Counted from the stretch's first letter, positions 41,724 to 50,915 are shown. The stretch is DNA of 64,000 bases from Streptomyces sp. CB03234 (GCF_001905885.1 NZ_LIYH01000004.1:434001-498000), one strand, 5' to 3'. Notes: generated by a model not told the origin, from the letters alone. Numbers and translations are program-made.

Positions 41724-42707
41724 ATGGTGGACGTCGAGCGACTGCTGGCCGACTGCCTTCAGGACGCGCGTACCGCATCCCTCGGTACCCTGCCGCTCGC
41801 CGCGGAGGGCGCCGCGTACGCCGCGGCTCGCCGCACGTTCCTGGCCGCCGGGCTGCGGGCGCTGCGCGACGACCTTCCGGAGACCGGCTGGGTCCAGCTC
41901 GGCCTGGCACCGTGGCCGGACGCCTGGCCCGACCTGTACCGGCGGCTCGCCGAGACCGCCCAGGAACTCACCGGCTGCGGCTGGGCCGACGACTTCTTCT
42001 TCATGCACAAGCCGCCCGGTCTGCGCATCCGGTTCCACGCCCCCCGGCCGGCGGGCGTGGCCGCCCTGCGCGCCGAACTCCTCCGCCGCTTCGACCGCCA
42101 GGACGGCGCCTGGACGAGCCCCACGGAAGGCGTGTACGAGCCGGAGACCTACCTGTTCGGCGGCCCGCGCGCCATGCCCCTGGTGCACGCCCTGTTCACC
42201 GCCGACTCGCTGGCGTGGCTGGACCACCATGCCGCACGCGGCAAGGAAGCCCCCGCGGACTGGCGGGTGTCGCTCACGCTGCTGCGCGCGGTCCTGGACG
42301 GCCTGGGCGTCGTGGGCTGGGAGCACCGGGGCGTCTGGCAGGTCGTACGGGAGGAGACCGGGCGCCGTCTCGTGGACGGCCTGCACGATGCGTCCCGGCA
42401 GCGGGCGGCCGCCGGTATCCGCGCGTACTGGAACCTGCCCTTCGAGGAGCAGCTCGACGCCCTTCCGGAGGCCTGGCGCGCCGGTGTGCGCGACCACCAG
42501 GAGGCTGTCCGGCGGGCCGCGTCCCGCTGGCGCACCGACTACTTCGAGGCGGGCGACGCACTCGTCGGTCCGCGCCGGGCCGCCGCCCACTACGCCATCT
42601 TCCACTGGAACCGGGGCAGGTTCTCCGCGGCCCGGCAGAGCCTGCTGACCGAGGCGCTGGCCTCCGACGGCCACGGCCACGGCGACCGTGACGAAGGGGC
42701 CTGCTGA
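41724..42707 (+). CDS. Split LanB C-terminal (glutamate-elimination, thiopeptide-type) protein
   Basis: A 327-residue SpaB_C / thiopeptide-type bacteriocin biosynthesis protein. The motifs WVQLGLAPWP, a DDFFFMHKPPGLRIRFH segment, and TYLFGGPRAMPLVHALF are those of the elimination domain that removes glutamate from glutamylated Ser/Thr to give dehydroamino acids. It is a separate gene here, ahead of the glutamylation half. ATG 41724 has a strong GGAGGAGG just upstream; an in-frame GTG at 41658 would add 22 residues but lacks a ribosome-binding site. It is followed 1 nt later by the LanB N-terminal gene. Confidence 0.88.
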   Translation: MVDVERLLADCLQDARTASLGTLPLAAEGAAYAAARRTFLAAGLRALRDDLPETGWVQLGLAPWPDAWPDLYRRLAETAQELTGCGWADDFFFMHKPPGLRIRFHAPRPAGVAALRAELLRRFDRQDGAWTSPTEGVYEPETYLFGGPRAMPLVHALFTADSLAWLDHHAARGKEAPADWRVSLTLLRAVLDGLGVVGWEHRGVWQVVREETGRRLVDGLHDASRQRAAAGIRAYWNLPFEEQLDALPEAWRAGVRDHQEAVRRAASRWRTDYFEAGDALVGPRRAAAHYAIFHWNRGRFSAARQSLLTEALASDGHGHGDRDEGAC

Positions 42708-42708
42708 C

Positions 42709-45366
42709 GTGGGGGAGAACCGGATCCAGGGCGCGGAGGAGGGCGCGGGCGGTACGGCACTGCTGCGGATCGCGGGCATGCCGTGCGCGGCCTGGACCTC
42801 CGCTGCCGACCCCGCCCTGTTCGACCGGGTCGCGCGCCACGCCCGCGCCGGTGAACAGCGGGCCGCCCGCGCCCGGGAACTGGCCGAGCGGCTCGGAGAG
42901 AGCGTCGTGCCGCACCCGGACCTGGCCGACACCGACCGCGGAGCCGTACTGGCGCTGCGCAGGCGCCTGCACGCCGGCAACGCCCCGCAAGCGGCGGACC
43001 TCGGCCTCCTGGACCGCCTCCCGCGGCATGCCGTCGCGGCCGAGGTGACCGGCCAGGCCCGGGCGCTGGCGTACGAGGCCGAGCAGGCCCACACCGAACG
43101 GGCCGAGCTGGAACGGGCGGTGGCCGACGGTCAGGAACGGGCCGCCGCACGGGCCTGGGACCTCACCCGCGCCCACCCCGTCCTGCGGGACATCCTGGAG
43201 GGCGCGGCCCCCGGCCTCCTCGCGGACGTCGAACGGCGCCTGGCGGCCGGCGAGTCGTGGGGAGGCAAGCGGCTGCGCAAGCGCGCCGCGTACATCTGGC
43301 GCGTCCTGGGCCGCGCGGCGGCCAAGACCACCCCCAGGGGCTGGGCCGGCCAGCTCGCCACCGCCCCGGTCCGTACGCAGGCGCCCGGCACCCTGCTGAT
43401 CACCCCCGGCAGCACGCTCGGCGCCCTCGCCGCCACCGGCACCGAGAACGTCCACCTCGTCCGCTCCCGGCCACCCGGACCGCCCGACCTGCGCACCGCC
43501 GACGCCGGCACCCTGCTTGCGCCCGCGCCCCTGCACTTCACGGAGCCGTCCTCCGTACGTGCCTACGTCGTCGACCCGCGCCAACCCGGCCGGCTGCGCC
43601 ACGTCGTCCTGCGCCGCACCCGCGCCCTGGACACCGTACTGAGCCTGCTCGCCGACGGGCCGTGCCCGCTCGGCGAACTGGAGAAGACCCTGCTGGGCGC
43701 GGCGGCGGGCGCGGGCACCGTCCACGGCGGCACCAAAGACCCGTCCACCAAAGCCCCCGACCCTGCCGTCCTGCGCGGCTTCCTCCAGCACCTGCACACC
43801 ATGGGCGTCCTCCAGGTCTGCACCGCGCCCCGGCTCCGCCACAGCACCTGGACACCGCCCGAGGAGGTCACGGCGCACGGCACCCTGCCACGGCCGCTCG
43901 CCGCCACGGACGGAGACCCGGCCGGCTGGTTCCTCGACTCGTACCGCGCCCCGGCCGCCCCCGTACCCGCCGCGGCCGCCGAGCGCGTACGGCGCGGGCT
44001 GCGCGCCGCGGCCCGGATCGCCGCCCTGCGCGACGCCGGCACCACCACCGCACAGGAGGCGCCCGAACTCGCCGCGATCACCGAACAGCCGCGTCCCGTC
44101 AGCGAGATCCTCGCCGCCCTGCTCCCCACCGCCACCGGCGGCCCGCCTCCCACCACGGCGGTGCGGCGCCGGTACGGGGGCTGGCCGGAGCCCACCGCCC
44201 CCGAATCCGGCTACGCCCGGCTGCTGGCCCACCTCGCCGCCCACACCGGGCCTGGACCGGCCGACGTGGACGACGCGCTCCTGGACGCCCTCGGCGCCCC
44301 GCCGGCCGACGACGCCCTGCCGCCCTGGCCCCTGGACTGCCTGCTGCGCCCGCTGCCCGGTGAGGGCTCCGGCCCCGTCGCCGTGCTGGAGACCGCCTCC
44401 GCCGCGGGCGTGCTCGACGCCCGGTTCGCCGACGGCCTGCGCGCCCTGTACGGCGGACACGGCAACGCCGACGCCCACCGCGCCTTCCTCGCCGCCGTCG
44501 AACGGCACACCGGCGTACGGTTCGTCGAACTGCTCGTCCCGCCGCTCGGCGAGCGCGCCGCCAACGCCGTACGCCGCCCGGTGACCACCGGCTGGTGGAC
44601 CGGCGACCCCGACCCCACTCCGTACTACGGCCCCCGCGGCACAGGCGCGCGCTACCTTCCGCTGGACCGGATCACCGTGCGCCGCAGCGGCCGCCGCATC
44701 GTCGCCGAGGCCGACGGCCACCGCGTCATCCCCGTCCACCACGCCACCCGCACCCCCGCCCCGCCCTATGACCGGCTGCTACGGGTACTGCTCGCCGCCG
44801 GTCACCCCGCCGGCTCGTACCTCCTGCGCCTGGACGGCCTGGACGGCGCCCTGCCCGCACACACCCGGCTGCCCCGGCTGACCGCCGGCGGCGAACTGGT
44901 CCTCGCCCCGGCCACCTGGCGGCTGGACCGCGCCCGGCTGTGGCGGCCCGGCGACGACGCCCTGCACAAGGTCCGCGCCCTCGCGCTCCTGCAGCGCGCG
45001 CACGGACTGCCCCGCCACGCCTTCCTCCGTACGGCCGCCGGAGCCAAACCCGTGCCCGTGGATCTCGACTCGCTGACCGCCCTGCAGGTCATCGACCGGC
45101 TGTGCGCCCAGCAGCCCGGCACCGGACTGCTCGTCGAGGAGATGCTCCCTGCCCCCGGCGACCTGCCGCTGCGCGACCCGCTCCACGGCGGCGCGGCCAT
45201 CGCCGCCCAGATGCTGCTGAGACTTCCGTACGACACCGGTGTCCGCGCCATCGAGCAGCTCGCCGAGGCCGCCGCCGACGCCCTGCGGCGCGGCGCCCCC
45301 CAAGACGTCCCCGACGGTCCGCCCGCAGCCGGCGGCCGGAGCGTCGGGGCGGCCATCGCCCACTAG
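42709..45366 (+). CDS. Split LanB N-terminal (tRNA-dependent glutamylation) lantibiotic dehydratase
   Basis: An 885-residue lantibiotic dehydratase, N-terminal domain only. LanB enzymes use glutamyl-tRNA to activate Ser and Thr of the precursor. Visible family parts include an N-terminal LLRIAGMPCAAW, the KTTPRGW loop near residue 210 (Arg/Lys-rich tRNA and substrate region), and late segments EMLPAPGDLPL and AAQMLLRLPYD. The elimination domain that normally follows is encoded by the previous gene. The GTG at 42709 is preceded by AAGGGG; another in-frame GTG at 42688 exists. The precursor gene starts 20 nt after its stop. Confidence 0.9.
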   Translation: MGENRIQGAEEGAGGTALLRIAGMPCAAWTSAADPALFDRVARHARAGEQRAARARELAERLGESVVPHPDLADTDRGAVLALRRRLHAGNAPQAADLGLLDRLPRHAVAAEVTGQARALAYEAEQAHTERAELERAVADGQERAAARAWDLTRAHPVLRDILEGAAPGLLADVERRLAAGESWGGKRLRKRAAYIWRVLGRAAAKTTPRGWAGQLATAPVRTQAPGTLLITPGSTLGALAATGTENVHLVRSRPPGPPDLRTADAGTLLAPAPLHFTEPSSVRAYVVDPRQPGRLRHVVLRRTRALDTVLSLLADGPCPLGELEKTLLGAAAGAGTVHGGTKDPSTKAPDPAVLRGFLQHLHTMGVLQVCTAPRLRHSTWTPPEEVTAHGTLPRPLAATDGDPAGWFLDSYRAPAAPVPAAAAERVRRGLRAAARIAALRDAGTTTAQEAPELAAITEQPRPVSEILAALLPTATGGPPPTTAVRRRYGGWPEPTAPESGYARLLAHLAAHTGPGPADVDDALLDALGAPPADDALPPWPLDCLLRPLPGEGSGPVAVLETASAAGVLDARFADGLRALYGGHGNADAHRAFLAAVERHTGVRFVELLVPPLGERAANAVRRPVTTGWWTGDPDPTPYYGPRGTGARYLPLDRITVRRSGRRIVAEADGHRVIPVHHATRTPAPPYDRLLRVLLAAGHPAGSYLLRLDGLDGALPAHTRLPRLTAGGELVLAPATWRLDRARLWRPGDDALHKVRALALLQRAHGLPRHAFLRTAAGAKPVPVDLDSLTALQVIDRLCAQQPGTGLLVEEMLPAPGDLPLRDPLHGGAAIAAQMLLRLPYDTGVRAIEQLAEAAADALRRGAPQDVPDGPPAAGGRSVGAAIAH

Positions 45367-45385
45367 CGCGAGAAGGGAACCAACC

Positions 45386-45538
45386 ATGCCCGGAACCATG
45401 GAACTCACCGACCTCGACACCCTCATCGACGAGCTCGACGAGCGCATCACCGACAGCGAGCTCCCCGCCGAGCAGGCGTACACCGCGGGATGCAGTGGCG
45501 TGTGCACCATCGTCATCTGCACCGCCATCGTCTGCTGA
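45386..45538 (+). CDS. Class I lanthipeptide precursor, SapT-like
   Basis: A 50-residue precursor. The leader (about residues 1-31) is acidic with MELTDLDTLIDELDERI, similar to FxLD-type class I leaders. The core has the sequence YTAGCSGVCTIVICTAIVC, with four Cys and four Ser/Thr, allowing up to four (methyl)lanthionine rings in a hydrophobic, uncharged peptide. From memory the Streptomyces tendae morphogen SapT core is very similar (TxGCSGxCTIVIC), so an amphiphilic surfactant aiding aerial growth is the likely product. AGAAGGGA lies 8 nt before the ATG. The exact leader cleavage site is a guess. Confidence 0.88.
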   Translation: MPGTMELTDLDTLIDELDERITDSELPAEQAYTAGCSGVCTIVICTAIVC

Positions 45539-45545
45539 CCGCACA

Positions 45546-45574
45546 GGAGCCGCCCGGCGCGTCCGGGCGGCTCC
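45546..45574 (+). terminator. Strong hairpin between lanA and lanC
   Basis: GGAGCCGCCCGG and CCGGGCGGCTCC form a perfect 12-bp stem with a 5-nt loop, starting 7 nt after the precursor stop. Partial terminators or 3'-stabilising hairpins at this spot usually raise precursor mRNA over cyclase mRNA. Confidence 0.75.
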
Positions 45575-45607
45575 GCCCACCCCGGCCCGCGACGTACGAG
45601 GAGCCCG

Positions 45608-46780
45608 ATGGACACCCCGCACGACCCGGTCGTCGACCTCTCCCTCGCGCACCTGGAGAAGTGGACGGCGCAACCCCACGAAACACCGGCTCCGTCCGAC
45701 CCCGGTATCCCCGTCCTCGCCCACCTCGTCGCCGCGACCGGCGGCCCCGAGGCCACCGCCACGGCGGCCCGCGCGGTCGCCGTCTGGGCCAGGACGGCAG
45801 GGCGCGGACCCGGCCACCCGGGCCTGTACGACGGTGGCCTGGCCGGCACCCTCGTCGGCCTGCGGCTGGGCGCCCGGCTCCATCCGGCGCTGCACCGGGC
45901 GGCCGACCGGCTGCGCGACCACCTGACCGGCGAGGCCGTCGCCACGGTCTGGCGGACCGCGGACGTCGCCTTCCCCGACTACGACCTCATCACCGGGCCC
46001 GCCGGCATCCTGCTGGCCCTGTGCGCCGGAGCGGATCCGAAGGCGCCCGAACTCCACCGGCCCGCCCACCACTTGACGGCCCTCTGCGACCACGCCGACC
46101 TGTGGCGCCTCCGCACCGGGCAGTACGCGGACCACCCCCACCTGTCCTGGACGCAAGGCCGCGTCAACACCGGCGTGGGCCACGGCGTCGCCGGCGTCGT
46201 CACCGCACTGACCGCGGCTCTGCGCTACACCGGCGACCCGGGGGCGGCACAGGCGCTGCGGCACGCCACCCGCTGGCTGGCCACCCGGTCCTACGTCGAC
46301 GAGCGCGGTGTCCGCACCTGGCCGGGCGCCGGGCTCGACGGCCCGCCCCCGGCCGGCGCCAACCCCCGCCAGGCGTGGTGCTACGGAACGCCGGGCGTCG
46401 CCTGGGCGCTGTGGGACGCGGCCGACGCGCTGGGCGACCGGGAGGCGGCCGACTGGGCGCTCACGGCGTTCGGCACGCTCGCCGAGCGGTACGACGAGGG
46501 CTTCCACCTGTTCGGCGACGGCCCGGCCGACCTCCTCGGGCTGTGCCACGGGGCGGCGGGCGTACTGGCCGTGGCCGACGCCTTCGACCGCCACGCCCAC
46601 CTGCCCGCCGCGGCCGCCCTCGGCTCCCGTCTCACCGCGCACCTGCGGGCCCGGCTCCCCGAGGCGCTCGGTACGCCGTGGCCGCCCGGGCTCCTGACCG
46701 GCGCCCCGGGCGCGCTGAGCGCACTCCTCACCGCCCGGGGTGCCCCGCGCGACTGGCTGCCCTGCCTCGGTCTGCGCTGA
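45608..46780 (+). CDS. LanC lanthionine cyclase
   Basis: A 390-residue LanC alpha/alpha-toroid zinc enzyme that adds Cys thiols to the dehydrated residues. Zinc ligands are visible as the Cys of WCYGTPG and Cys-His of LCHGAAG; the catalytic-region His lies in NTGVGHGVAG. Other repeats (YDGGLAGTL, ITGPAGILLA, LTGAPGALS) mark the toroid helices. It is the last gene of the locus; no dedicated protease or ABC transporter follows. Confidence 0.93.
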   Translation: MDTPHDPVVDLSLAHLEKWTAQPHETPAPSDPGIPVLAHLVAATGGPEATATAARAVAVWARTAGRGPGHPGLYDGGLAGTLVGLRLGARLHPALHRAADRLRDHLTGEAVATVWRTADVAFPDYDLITGPAGILLALCAGADPKAPELHRPAHHLTALCDHADLWRLRTGQYADHPHLSWTQGRVNTGVGHGVAGVVTALTAALRYTGDPGAAQALRHATRWLATRSYVDERGVRTWPGAGLDGPPPAGANPRQAWCYGTPGVAWALWDAADALGDREAADWALTAFGTLAERYDEGFHLFGDGPADLLGLCHGAAGVLAVADAFDRHAHLPAAAALGSRLTAHLRARLPEALGTPWPPGLLTGAPGALSALLTARGAPRDWLPCLGLR

Positions 46781-46843
46781 CGGCGGACATCCCGGGCACC
46801 CCGCCGACGACCCGCCCAAACCCACTCGTTAGGGTGAACGGCC

Positions 46844-47689
46844 ATGAGCGTAAAGGGTTTTGAGGGTTACCTGGCCCGCCTGGGCGTCACCGACCCCGGC
46901 GCGCCCTCCGCCGAGGCGCTGAGCGCGCTGCAGCGGGCGCATCTGGAACGCGTTCCGTACGAGAACATCGACATCCAGCTCGGCAGGCCGCCCGGCATCG
47001 AACCGGAGCTGTCCGTACGCCGGTTCGCCGCCGGGCAGGGCGGTTACTGCTTCCACCTGAACGGCGGCTTCGCCGCGCTGCTGGAGGCCCTCGGCTACGA
47101 CGTGACCCGCCATGTCGGGGGCGTCCACCAGGAGCCCGAGGGGCGCGGCGCCAACGGCAACCACCTGGCGCTGACCGTCCGCGTCGACGGCGAGGCCTGG
47201 TTCGTCGACACGGGGCTCGGGGACGGGCCGTACGAACCGCTGCCGCTGCGCCCGGGCAGGTACCAGCAGGGCCCGTTCACGTACCGCATGGAGCCGTCGG
47301 TCACCGAGCCGGGCGGCTGGACGCTCCACAACGGCCCGCAGAGCGCGTTCCCGGTCATGGAGTTCGCCGCCCGGCCCGTCACCATGGCCGACTTCGCCGA
47401 CGAGCACCTGCGGCTGTCCACCGCGCCGGACTCGCCGTTCCTGACGACGTTCGCCGCCCTGCGCCGCGACGCCAAGGGCCTGGACCTGCTGCGGGGCCGC
47501 GTCCTCACCCGCATCGACACGGCCGGGCGCACCGAGCGGCCGCTGGACACGGCGGGGGAGTGGTACGCCGCGCTCGCGGACGTCTTCGGCCGGAACCTGG
47601 ACGGCCTCGACGCCGACGACCGGTCCGCCCTGTGGGAGCGGGTGACGCGCGCCCACGAGGAGTGGCTGGCCGCGCGGGCGACGCCGTAG
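46844..47689 (+). CDS. nat: Arylamine N-acetyltransferase
   Basis: A 281-residue NAT. The Cys-His-Asp triad is seen in GGYCFHLNG (Cys near 68), GNHLAL (His near 107) and FVDTGLGD (Asp near 122). The conserved VPYENIDIQLG near residue 35 fits. NATs acetylate aromatic amines or hydrazines, or close amide bonds in ansamycin-type pathways; here no polyketide cluster adjoins, so housekeeping or detoxification is likely. It converges on the glycosyltransferase gene 7 nt away. Confidence 0.92.
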   Translation: MSVKGFEGYLARLGVTDPGAPSAEALSALQRAHLERVPYENIDIQLGRPPGIEPELSVRRFAAGQGGYCFHLNGGFAALLEALGYDVTRHVGGVHQEPEGRGANGNHLALTVRVDGEAWFVDTGLGDGPYEPLPLRPGRYQQGPFTYRMEPSVTEPGGWTLHNGPQSAFPVMEFAARPVTMADFADEHLRLSTAPDSPFLTTFAALRRDAKGLDLLRGRVLTRIDTAGRTERPLDTAGEWYAALADVFGRNLDGLDADDRSALWERVTRAHEEWLAARATP

Positions 47690-47695
47690 CCGTAA

Positions 47696-49024
47696 TCAGC
47701 CGGTGGCGTGGGCGGCCTCCGCGAGGTCCGCGACCAGGCGCGCGGCGTCGGCCCGGAACACCGCCGAGCCGGCCGCCGCGCGCTCCTCCCGCGCCGGGCC
47801 GGGCCCGGCCAGTTCGCCGACCGCCGCCAGCAGTGCGGGGAGGCCGGAGGCGTACACGGTCAGGCCCTCCGCCGCCATCTCCCGCACCCCCACGGCGCCG
47901 TGCCCGGCGATGGGCCGGTGGCCGACGACCGGGAGCCCGGCGGCGAGGGCCTGCACCGCCGTCTGGCCCGCCGCGTTGTCGATCAGGGCCCGCGCCGACG
48001 CCATCAGCCCCGGCATGTCGTCCGTCCAGCCGAGCGCCCGGACGCCCGGCAGCCGGGAGGCGCGCCGGCGCAGCCGCTCGTCACGCCCGCACAGCAGCAC
48101 CGGGAGGAAACCGTGCCGGGCGAGCGCCCCGGCGGTGTGCAGCAGCCCGGGGCCCACGCCCCACGCCCCGCCGGACAGCAGCACCACCGGCCGACCGTCC
48201 GCGTCCGCGTCCCCCGCCCCGCCGGCGCCCCGCTCCTGCCGCCCGGCCGTGCTCGTGCTCCGCGTGCCGCTCCCGTCCGGCTGCCCGGGCCCCGGCGCCC
48301 CGGCTTCCCGCGCCCCGGCTTCCGGCGCCCCGGCTTCCCGCGCCTCGGCTTCCCGCGCCCCGGCCGCCGGCGCCCCGGCTTTCCGCGCCCCGGCTTCCCG
48401 CGCCCCGGCCGCCGGCGCCCCGGCTTCCGGCGCCCGGGGCCCCGCCCCCGCTTCGTGGAACTCGGGCGGCACGACCGGCCCAGTGGCGATTGCCGTCCGC
48501 CCCGTGCCCTCCCGGGCCGCCCGGGCGGCGGTCTCCGTGACGCACAGGTACAGGTCGTTGCCCGGGTCCAGCCAGGCGCGGTGCACGGCGAAGTCGGTGA
48601 CGAACACCGCGCACGGCACCCGCAGCACGCCCCGGCCGCGCATCCGGCCGGTGATCTGGCCCGCCAGGTGGAACGTGGAGACGATCACGTCCGGCCGCCA
48701 CCGCGCCACGAGCGCGCCCAGCCGCCGCTCGGCCAGCGCGGCCATCGGCGAGACGTCCAGCCCCCGGCGGGGACGCCCCCCGCGCGAACGCGGCCGGGGC
48801 GCCAGGAACAGCGCGTAGATCGCCGCGTACACCGGCGGCAGGCGTCGCACCACGAACCGGTAGAAGCCGCGCATCGCCGGTCCCGTGCCGGGCGGCAGCA
48901 GCGTCAGCACGTCCCGTACGAGGACCTCGTGGCCGTCCGCGCGCAGCCGGCGTGCCAGTTCGCGGGCCACCGTGTCGTGGCCCGCGCCCATGCTCGCGCT
49001 GAGGACCAGGCATCGCCGCCCCAT
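47696..49024 (-). CDS. MGDG-synthase-like / UDP-glycosyltransferase with repeat insert
   Basis: A 442-residue GT28-type glycosyltransferase. The N-terminal domain begins VLSASMGAGHDTVARELA as in diacylglycerol glycosyltransferases; the C-terminal donor domain has VVLLSGGAWGVG and DNAAGQTAVQALAAGLPVV. Between the domains lies a low-complexity insert of about 60 residues built from five-residue Ala/Glu/Gly/Arg units (EAGAR, EAGAP, AAGAR). ATG 49024 follows GGAGGG. It is divergent from an SDR-DMT-NodB operon, which suggests envelope lipid or polysaccharide work. Confidence 0.85.
   Translation of the reverse strand: MGRRCLVLSASMGAGHDTVARELARRLRADGHEVLVRDVLTLLPPGTGPAMRGFYRFVVRRLPPVYAAIYALFLAPRPRSRGGRPRRGLDVSPMAALAERRLGALVARWRPDVIVSTFHLAGQITGRMRGRGVLRVPCAVFVTDFAVHRAWLDPGNDLYLCVTETAARAAREGTGRTAIATGPVVPPEFHEAGAGPRAPEAGAPAAGAREAGARKAGAPAAGAREAEAREAGAPEAGAREAGAPGPGQPDGSGTRSTSTAGRQERGAGGAGDADADGRPVVLLSGGAWGVGPGLLHTAGALARHGFLPVLLCGRDERLRRRASRLPGVRALGWTDDMPGLMASARALIDNAAGQTAVQALAAGLPVVGHRPIAGHGAVGVREMAAEGLTVYASGLPALLAAVGELAGPGPAREERAAAGSAVFRADAARLVADLAEAAHATG
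48286..48435. repeat. Ten 15-bp tandem repeats inside the glycosyltransferase gene
   Basis: Ten back-to-back 15-bp units close to CGGCTTCCCGCGCCC (for example at 48301, 48316, 48331 and 48346). They encode the Ala/Glu/Gly pentapeptide linker on the minus strand. In-frame expansion or contraction would only change linker length. Confidence 0.9.
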
Positions 49025-49218
49025 GTGGTGCCCTCCGTTTCCGTGCCGTTCCATCCTGTTCCGTCCGGGCGTCCGGCGCGGCCCGAGGGGTGGCCGACGG
49101 CGGCCGAATCGGACTGTTCGGGTGGATCGGAGGGCGCGGTGGCGGGTGGCGAGAGGCGAACCGGCGGGAAACCGGGAGGCTGGAAGGGCACGGTCGACGA
49201 CAGTCCGGAGGATCCACC

Positions 49219-50031
49219 ATGCCCCCTACGCCCCGTCGCGAGGCCGCACCAGGAAGGGCACGGTCCACGGGCGGCGAACCCGTCGCGCGGCCGGTCGTGC
49301 TCGTCACGGGCGCGTCCTCCGGGATCGGCGAGGCGATCGCCGACCGGTTCGCCGACGACGGCCGCTGCCGGCTGCTGCTCGGCGGGCGCGACGAGGAGCG
49401 GCTCGCGGCGGTGGCGCGGCGGACGGGCGGTGGCGCGCTGCGGGCGGACCTGGCCGAGCGGGCGGGGGTGGAGCGGCTGGCGGCCGAGGCGCTGGAGCGC
49501 GAGGGCCGGGTCGACGTCCTGGTGGCGGCGGCGGGCATCGGCTGGGCGGGGCCGTTCACCCGGATGCCCGCCGACGCCGTCGACCGGCTGATCGCGGTCA
49601 ACCTCACCTCGGTCGTGCACCTGGTGCGGCTGCTGCTGCCGCCGATGGCGGAGCGGGGCGCGGGGCACCTGGTGATGATCGGTTCCATGGCGGGGCGCGT
49701 CGGGGTGGCCAATGAGGCGGTCTACGCCACCACCAAGGGCGGCCTGCTGGCCTTCGCCGACAGCCTGCGCTACGAACTGGCCGGTACCCGCGTGGGGGTG
49801 ACCGTCGTGCTGCCGGGGGCGGTGGACACCCCGTTCTTCACCACCCGGGGCGTCCCGTACCACCGTGACCATCCGCGCCCGGTGCCGGCCGAACGGGTGG
49901 CCGAGGTGGTGTGGCGCGCGGTCGCACGGGGCCGGGACGACGTGTTCGTACCGGGCTGGCTCGCGATGCCCGCCCGGATGCACGGAGCCGTCCCCGGCTT
50001 CTTCCGCGCCATGGCCAAGCGGTTCGGCTGA
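49219..50031 (+). CDS. Short-chain dehydrogenase/reductase
   Basis: A 270-residue classical SDR: NAD(P)-binding TGASSGIG (about residues 31-38), the VAAAGIGWAGP segment in place of NNAG, catalytic Ser in MIGSMAGR and YATTK. ATG 49219 has GGAGGA 7 nt upstream. It is the first gene of a run of three (SDR, DMT transporter, NodB deacetylase) divergent from the glycosyltransferase. Substrate unknown. Confidence 0.9.
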   Translation: MPPTPRREAAPGRARSTGGEPVARPVVLVTGASSGIGEAIADRFADDGRCRLLLGGRDEERLAAVARRTGGGALRADLAERAGVERLAAEALEREGRVDVLVAAAGIGWAGPFTRMPADAVDRLIAVNLTSVVHLVRLLLPPMAERGAGHLVMIGSMAGRVGVANEAVYATTKGGLLAFADSLRYELAGTRVGVTVVLPGAVDTPFFTTRGVPYHRDHPRPVPAERVAEVVWRAVARGRDDVFVPGWLAMPARMHGAVPGFFRAMAKRFG

Positions 50032-50036
50032 GTCCG

Positions 50037-50915
50037 GTGCTGGCGCTGTCGATCTGCCTCGCGCTGCTGGCCGCCCTCGGCAACGCCGGGGCGTCCGTGC
50101 TCCAGCGGCAGGGCGCGGCCGCCACCGGCCCCACCCCGGCCTCGGCACGGCGCGGCTCGTGGATGGCGGGACTGGTGCACAGGCGGGTGTGGGTGTGGGG
50201 CGCGGCGCTGCTGGCCGTGTCGGGCATCCTCCAGGCGCTGGCCCTGGCGACCGGGCCGCTGTCCGTGGTGCAGCCGGTGATGAGTACGGAACTGATGTTC
50301 ACGCTGGTGGTCGGCGGCGTGGTGTTCCGGCGCCGCCCGGACACCCGCACCAAGTGGGCGTTCGCCGCCATGGCCCTGGGCCTGGCCGTGTTCCTGGCGA
50401 TGGCCGACCCGACGGGCGGCCGGTCCACGGTGCCCGTGGCGGACTGGGTGTGGACGGCCCTGGGCGCGGGCGCCTTCGTGGCCTTCCTGGGCGTGGTCGC
50501 GCTGCGCCTGTCGCCGGCGCCCCGCGCCGCGGTGCTCGGCACGGCCACCGCGACCGGGTTCGCCTGCACGGCGGCGCTGCTCAAGGACGCGCTGGGGCGG
50601 CTCCCGGACGGCGTCGGCGCGGTGCTCACGACATGGCAGCCGTACGCCGCGGTGGGCGTGGGGCTGGCGAGCTTCGTGCTGCTCCAGGTGACGCTGCGGG
50701 CCGGCAGCCTGGTGGCGTCGCAGCCCGCGCTCACCCTGGGGGACGCCCTGCTGAGCGTGGTGCTGGGGGTGACGCTGTTCGCGGAACGGGTGCACCTGGG
50801 CTGGCGGGTGGTGTTCGAGGCGCTGGCGCTCGCGGTCCTGGTGGCCGGCTGTGTCCAGCTGGCCAGGTCCCCGCTCGTCACGGACGACCCCGAGCGCCCG
50901 GAGGAACGATGGTGA
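50037..50915 (+). CDS. DMT/EamA-like membrane transporter
   Basis: A 292-residue integral membrane protein with about nine to ten spans arranged as two EamA-like halves (ALLAALGNAGASVLQRQGA at the start; GLASFVLLQVTLRAGSLVAS later). The GTG at 50037 lies 5 nt after the SDR stop with a weak ribosome-binding site; its stop overlaps the deacetylase start. It may move a lipid carrier or metabolite across the membrane. Confidence 0.8.
   Translation: MLALSICLALLAALGNAGASVLQRQGAAATGPTPASARRGSWMAGLVHRRVWVWGAALLAVSGILQALALATGPLSVVQPVMSTELMFTLVVGGVVFRRRPDTRTKWAFAAMALGLAVFLAMADPTGGRSTVPVADWVWTALGAGAFVAFLGVVALRLSPAPRAAVLGTATATGFACTAALLKDALGRLPDGVGAVLTTWQPYAAVGVGLASFVLLQVTLRAGSLVASQPALTLGDALLSVVLGVTLFAERVHLGWRVVFEALALAVLVAGCVQLARSPLVTDDPERPEERW

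Noticed and set aside
42274..44742. An 822-codon minus-strand frame across the lantibiotic genes
   Set aside because: Antisense to clearly recognised LanB domains and compositionally artefactual.
48286..48435. Possible CRISPR or recombination repeat
   Set aside because: Contiguous 15-bp units in frame within a glycosyltransferase gene; no spacers, no cas genes.
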